64,000 nt of DNA, taken from assembly GCA_963709555.1 (NCBI GenBank), contig CAVPWR010000008.1, positions 496,001 through 560,000 on the forward strand. The letters run 5' to 3'. Below are positions 61,394 to 64,000 of this stretch, in pieces. Under the pieces are notes generated by a model. It was given only the letters and a program-made list of their open reading frames with translations. It did no database searches and was not told the DNA's origin. Position 1 is the first letter of the stretch, and each line of letters opens with the position of its first letter. A program made the translations under genes and the position numbers. The stretch comes from Sulfurisoma sp963709555. Lineage in GTDB: Bacteria; Pseudomonadota; Gammaproteobacteria; Burkholderiales; Rhodocyclaceae.

Positions 61394-64000
61394 TCGCGTT
61401 CGAGCCAGCGGGCGAACTCTTCGCCGGGCATCGGCTTGCCGAAGTGGTAGCCCTGCAGCACATCGACGCCCAGGTCGCGCAGGATGGTGGCGGTTGCCGC
61501 ATCTTCCACGCCCTCGGCCACCGACTGCAGTCCGAGGTTGCGGGCGATCTGGATGATCGACTGCACCATCGACAGCCCCTTGGGATCGTGGATGCGCCGG
61601 ACGAAGGACATGTCGATCTTGAGCTCGTCGGCCGGCATCTCATGCAGTTGCGACAGCGCCGAGTAGCCGGTGCCGAAGTCATCGATGGCGATGGCGAATC
61701 CGGCCGCGCGCAACTCGTGCAGGCGCGCCGCCGCGTGCTCGACGTCGCGCAACGCCACGCTTTCCGTCACTTCGAGCACGATGTCGGCCGGGCCAAGGCC
61801 GAAGCGCTGCAGATCCTCGAGCATGCGCTCGGTCAGCGAGCCGATGAAGAGCTGCCGCTTCGAAATGTTGATGGCCAGGCGCAGGTCGCCGTGGCCGCCC
61901 GCCCGCCAGTCGCGCAGTTGCGCCAGGCTGGCGAGCCAGATCTGGTTGCCGAGTTCGCGGATGAGGCCGATGTTCTCGGCCATCGGAATGAAGGTGACGG
62001 GGCTGATCCAGCCGATCTCGCCGTCGTGCCAGCGCGCCAGGGCTTCGGCGCCGACGCAGCGTCCGTCCGTGGCCGACACCAGGGGCTGGAACCACGCCTG
62101 GATGCGGCACTCGTTGATGGCATTGGCGAGATGGTTCTGGATGTAGATATCCTTCTTGCCCAGCCCCTTGTCGCTCATGTCGGAGAAGAAGCAGACCTGG
62201 TTGCGGCCCTGCGCCTTGGCGTAGAACATGGCGCGGTCGGCCTGCGAGAACAGCTGCTCCATGTCCTCGCCATCGGCCGGATAGACGGTGGCGCCCATGC
62301 TGAAAGTGACGCGGATATCGGTGCCATCGACATTCAGCGGTGTTTGCACCATGTCGGCGACTTTACGCGTCACCTCGCGCACGGCATCGAGCGATTCCAT
62401 GTCGGGCAGCAGCAGCACGAACTCGTCGCCGCCCCAGCGCGCCAGCGTGTCGCCCGAGCGCAGCGCGCTGCGCAGCAACTCGGCGAAGCCTATCAGCAGC
62501 GCATCGCCGGCCTTGTGTCCGAGGGAATCGTTGATGGCCTTGAAGTTGTCGAGGTCGAGGAAGCACACGGCGGCACAGTGGCCGCTGCGCTGCGCCAGGC
62601 GCAAGGCCACCTTGAAGCGGTCTTCCAACAGCACCCGGTTGGGCAGCCCGGTCAGCGCGTCGTGCAACGCCATGTGGGTGATCTGCCGCTCATGCTGGTA
62701 GGTCTGGGTAATGTCGCGGATGACGCCGCGGATGGCCGCCAGTTCGCCAGCGGGGTTCCGATGGCCGATGAATCGCGCCTCGACCCATTCCTCGTGGCTG
62801 CTGTCCACGGCGAGGCGCAGCCGCATCACCGTCTGCTCCTTTTTGGAAGTGCGCAGCAGCTCGCATTGCCCGCGCAGTGCCTCGACGTCATCCGCATGGA
62901 CGAATGTTGCCAGCGCCATGCCGACCGAGTTGTCGCTGTGGCACAAGCGTGCCCAGCCAGGACTGGCATGAATGATGCGGCCATCGAAGTCGAGGTCGAG
63001 CACTGCCTCCTCCAGAATCGCCAGCGTCTCCATGTAGATCTTCTGCTCGGCCTCGCGCTGTTCCACCGTCGCCGCCAGGTCTTCGAAGGCCCCGGCCAGC
63101 GCGGCGATCTCGTCTTCGCGCTGGCGCGTCGGTGCCAGCCGCCGCGCCACGTCGGCCGCCCCGGCCCGGCCCGCCGCGTACTCGTCGAGCGCGTTATCCA
63201 CGGCCTCGATGCGGCGAACCGTGACCGACAGCCAGCGCCACAGCCCGAGCCACAGCAGCAACGTCAGCGCGACAACGCCGACCGCGGCCAGGCCCATGAA
63301 CTGCCAGGCCAGCTGCTCGCCGCTGACCGTCCGATAAGCCTTGAGCCGCGGCTTGCCCGCGCCCTCGTCGCCGGGCCAGGGAAGCTCCACCTCGACATAG
63401 CGCTGTTCGCCCTTGCGCACCGTGTCGTGGCGCATCGGGGTTTCCGCCAGATCGAGCTGCGGATGCGAGCGCACCAGCTCGCGCCGGTCCACGTAGATTT
63501 CGAGGTGCACGTCGGGAATCAGCAGCTGGCGCAGTGCCTCGCGATTGAGCGGGCGAAGCAGCAGCAGGGTCCCCTGACCGTCCGGACCAAGCCAGATCGG
63601 CTGGCGGTAGACACGGTAAATCTCGTCGTGCGACCGTACCAGGAACCAGTCGACACCGACGACATCCGCCGGATTGATGGCTTGGGCGATCGGGCCGTAG
63701 CGATAGCGCACATCGCCACCGGGCCCAAGGACGAGCATGGTCGGGAAATCGATGAAGGCCCACTGGGCATTGAGGAAGGCGCTGAGCTTGGCGGCGGTGT
63801 TGGGGCCGCTCATCTCCAAAAGACGGGAAAATTCCATGCGCCCCAGCACCTGATCGGCACTGACCCGCCAGCTCGACTCAAGCCGCAGCAGCTGGTCGGT
63901 GTAGTAGTCGCGCGTGACGTTGCGGCGCTGCGCGATTTCGCGGCCCTCGACGATATAGAACGAGGCAATGCCGGTCCCCACTACCGCGGTCGCGGCAATG
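61381..64000 (-). CDS. Membrane-bound sensor PAS-GGDEF-EAL protein (5' end outside window)
   Basis: At least 872 aa visible. An N-terminal helix continues past the window edge (IAATAVVGTGIASFYIVEG), then a periplasmic CHASE-type sensor (about 60-215: RLESSWRVSADQVLGRMEFS), a second helix (FMGLAAVGVVALTLLLWLGL), HAMP-like and coiled segments, a PAS domain (about 320-435), GGDEF with ARWGGDEFVLLLP and an RSGD inhibitory-site motif five residues before, and EAL with GAEALARWHDGEIGWISP, DDFGTGYSALSQLHE and KIDMSFVR. Both catalytic signatures are intact, so it may be bifunctional. It is convergent with the SapC-family gene and overlaps its end by 13 bp. Confidence 0.93.
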   Translation of the reverse strand, partial: IAATAVVGTGIASFYIVEGREIAQRRNVTRDYYTDQLLRLESSWRVSADQVLGRMEFSRLLEMSGPNTAAKLSAFLNAQWAFIDFPTMLVLGPGGDVRYRYGPIAQAINPADVVGVDWFLVRSHDEIYRVYRQPIWLGPDGQGTLLLLRPLNREALRQLLIPDVHLEIYVDRRELVRSHPQLDLAETPMRHDTVRKGEQRYVEVELPWPGDEGAGKPRLKAYRTVSGEQLAWQFMGLAAVGVVALTLLLWLGLWRWLSVTVRRIEAVDNALDEYAAGRAGAADVARRLAPTRQREDEIAALAGAFEDLAATVEQREAEQKIYMETLAILEEAVLDLDFDGRIIHASPGWARLCHSDNSVGMALATFVHADDVEALRGQCELLRTSKKEQTVMRLRLAVDSSHEEWVEARFIGHRNPAGELAAIRGVIRDITQTYQHERQITHMALHDALTGLPNRVLLEDRFKVALRLAQRSGHCAAVCFLDLDNFKAINDSLGHKAGDALLIGFAELLRSALRSGDTLARWGGDEFVLLLPDMESLDAVREVTRKVADMVQTPLNVDGTDIRVTFSMGATVYPADGEDMEQLFSQADRAMFYAKAQGRNQVCFFSDMSDKGLGKKDIYIQNHLANAINECRIQAWFQPLVSATDGRCVGAEALARWHDGEIGWISPVTFIPMAENIGLIRELGNQIWLASLAQLRDWRAGGHGDLRLAINISKRQLFIGSLTERMLEDLQRFGLGPADIVLEVTESVALRDVEHAAARLHELRAAGFAIAIDDFGTGYSALSQLHEMPADELKIDMSFVRRIHDPKGLSMVQSIIQIARNLGLQSVAEGVEDAATATILRDLGVDVLQGYHFGKPMPGEEFARWLERDQRA

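Overview
The window looks like chromosomal DNA of a GC-rich betaproteobacterium, most probably Rhodocyclales-like. The basis is gene content and order: rnfABCDG-E followed by nth, ssb-MFS-uvrA, the aat-bpt pair, bacteriohemerythrin, several GGDEF/EAL/HD-GYP proteins and hydrogenase-maturation genes. Almost every third codon position is G or C. No rRNA, tRNA, CRISPR array, transposase or phage gene was seen.

Layout. 1-3.4 kb: c-di-GMP turnover genes (HD-GYP translationally coupled to PAS-GGDEF-EAL). 3.5-8.3 kb: nickel/[NiFe]-hydrogenase maturation block (hypD-hypE-small protein-nikR-nickel permease-hupK-like). 8.3-15.2 kb: membrane and stress genes (Tim44-like, TerC, HtpX, NhaR, BI-1, a frameshifted MFS, a Gln/Gly-rich secreted protein). 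15.3-23.7 kb: a MacAB-type ABC export system whose two permeases are separated from ATPase and adaptor by a Lon-like protease and a broken, apparently chimeric MFS gene. 23.8-30.8 kb: a RelE/ParE toxin-antitoxin pair, phosphofructokinase, a kinase-HDOD-GAF signalling protein, an MFS remnant, a frameshifted MazE-Doc pair, greB and bacteriohemerythrin. 30.9-40.1 kb: htpG, a broken DNA glycosylase, a Cys-repeat secreted protein, a PilB/GspE ATPase, FecR-like, DUF1841, FIST, nth and a chemoreceptor. 40.1-45.5 kb: the Rnf electron-transport operon, with rnfC riddled with frame changes. 45.7-52.9 kb: alanine dehydrogenase, a VapBC-like pair, pyrD, bpt, aat, and divergent iron-type ABC transporter genes around a palindromic Fur-box-like site. 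53.0-55.4 kb: an SOS mutagenesis cassette (lexA-like, umuD, umuC) behind two tandem dyad operators. 55.6-64 kb: ssb, MFS, uvrA, an unknown gene, a SapC-family gene and a second GGDEF-EAL protein that runs off the window.

Three things stand out. First, a GC-rich palindromic element of about 65-105 bp occurs at least four times, always in the same orientation relative to transcription. Three copies end just before the Shine-Dalgarno sequence of a downstream gene, and one copy lies in frame inside the SapC-family coding sequence. Second, the lexA-like/umuDC cassette carries two 18-bp dyads that are not the E. coli-type LexA box. Third, many genes show frame changes that keep protein homology in alternating frames. 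This could be sequencing or assembly error, so those genes should not be called dead on this evidence alone. Two MFS genes, in contrast, show junctions that simple indels cannot explain.

Many genes are packed with ATGA/GTGA/TGATG start-stop overlaps, which define tight operons: hypD-hypE, nicT-hupK, greB after doc, rnfD-rnfG, nth-FIST, ABC ATPase-aat-bpt and umuD-umuC.
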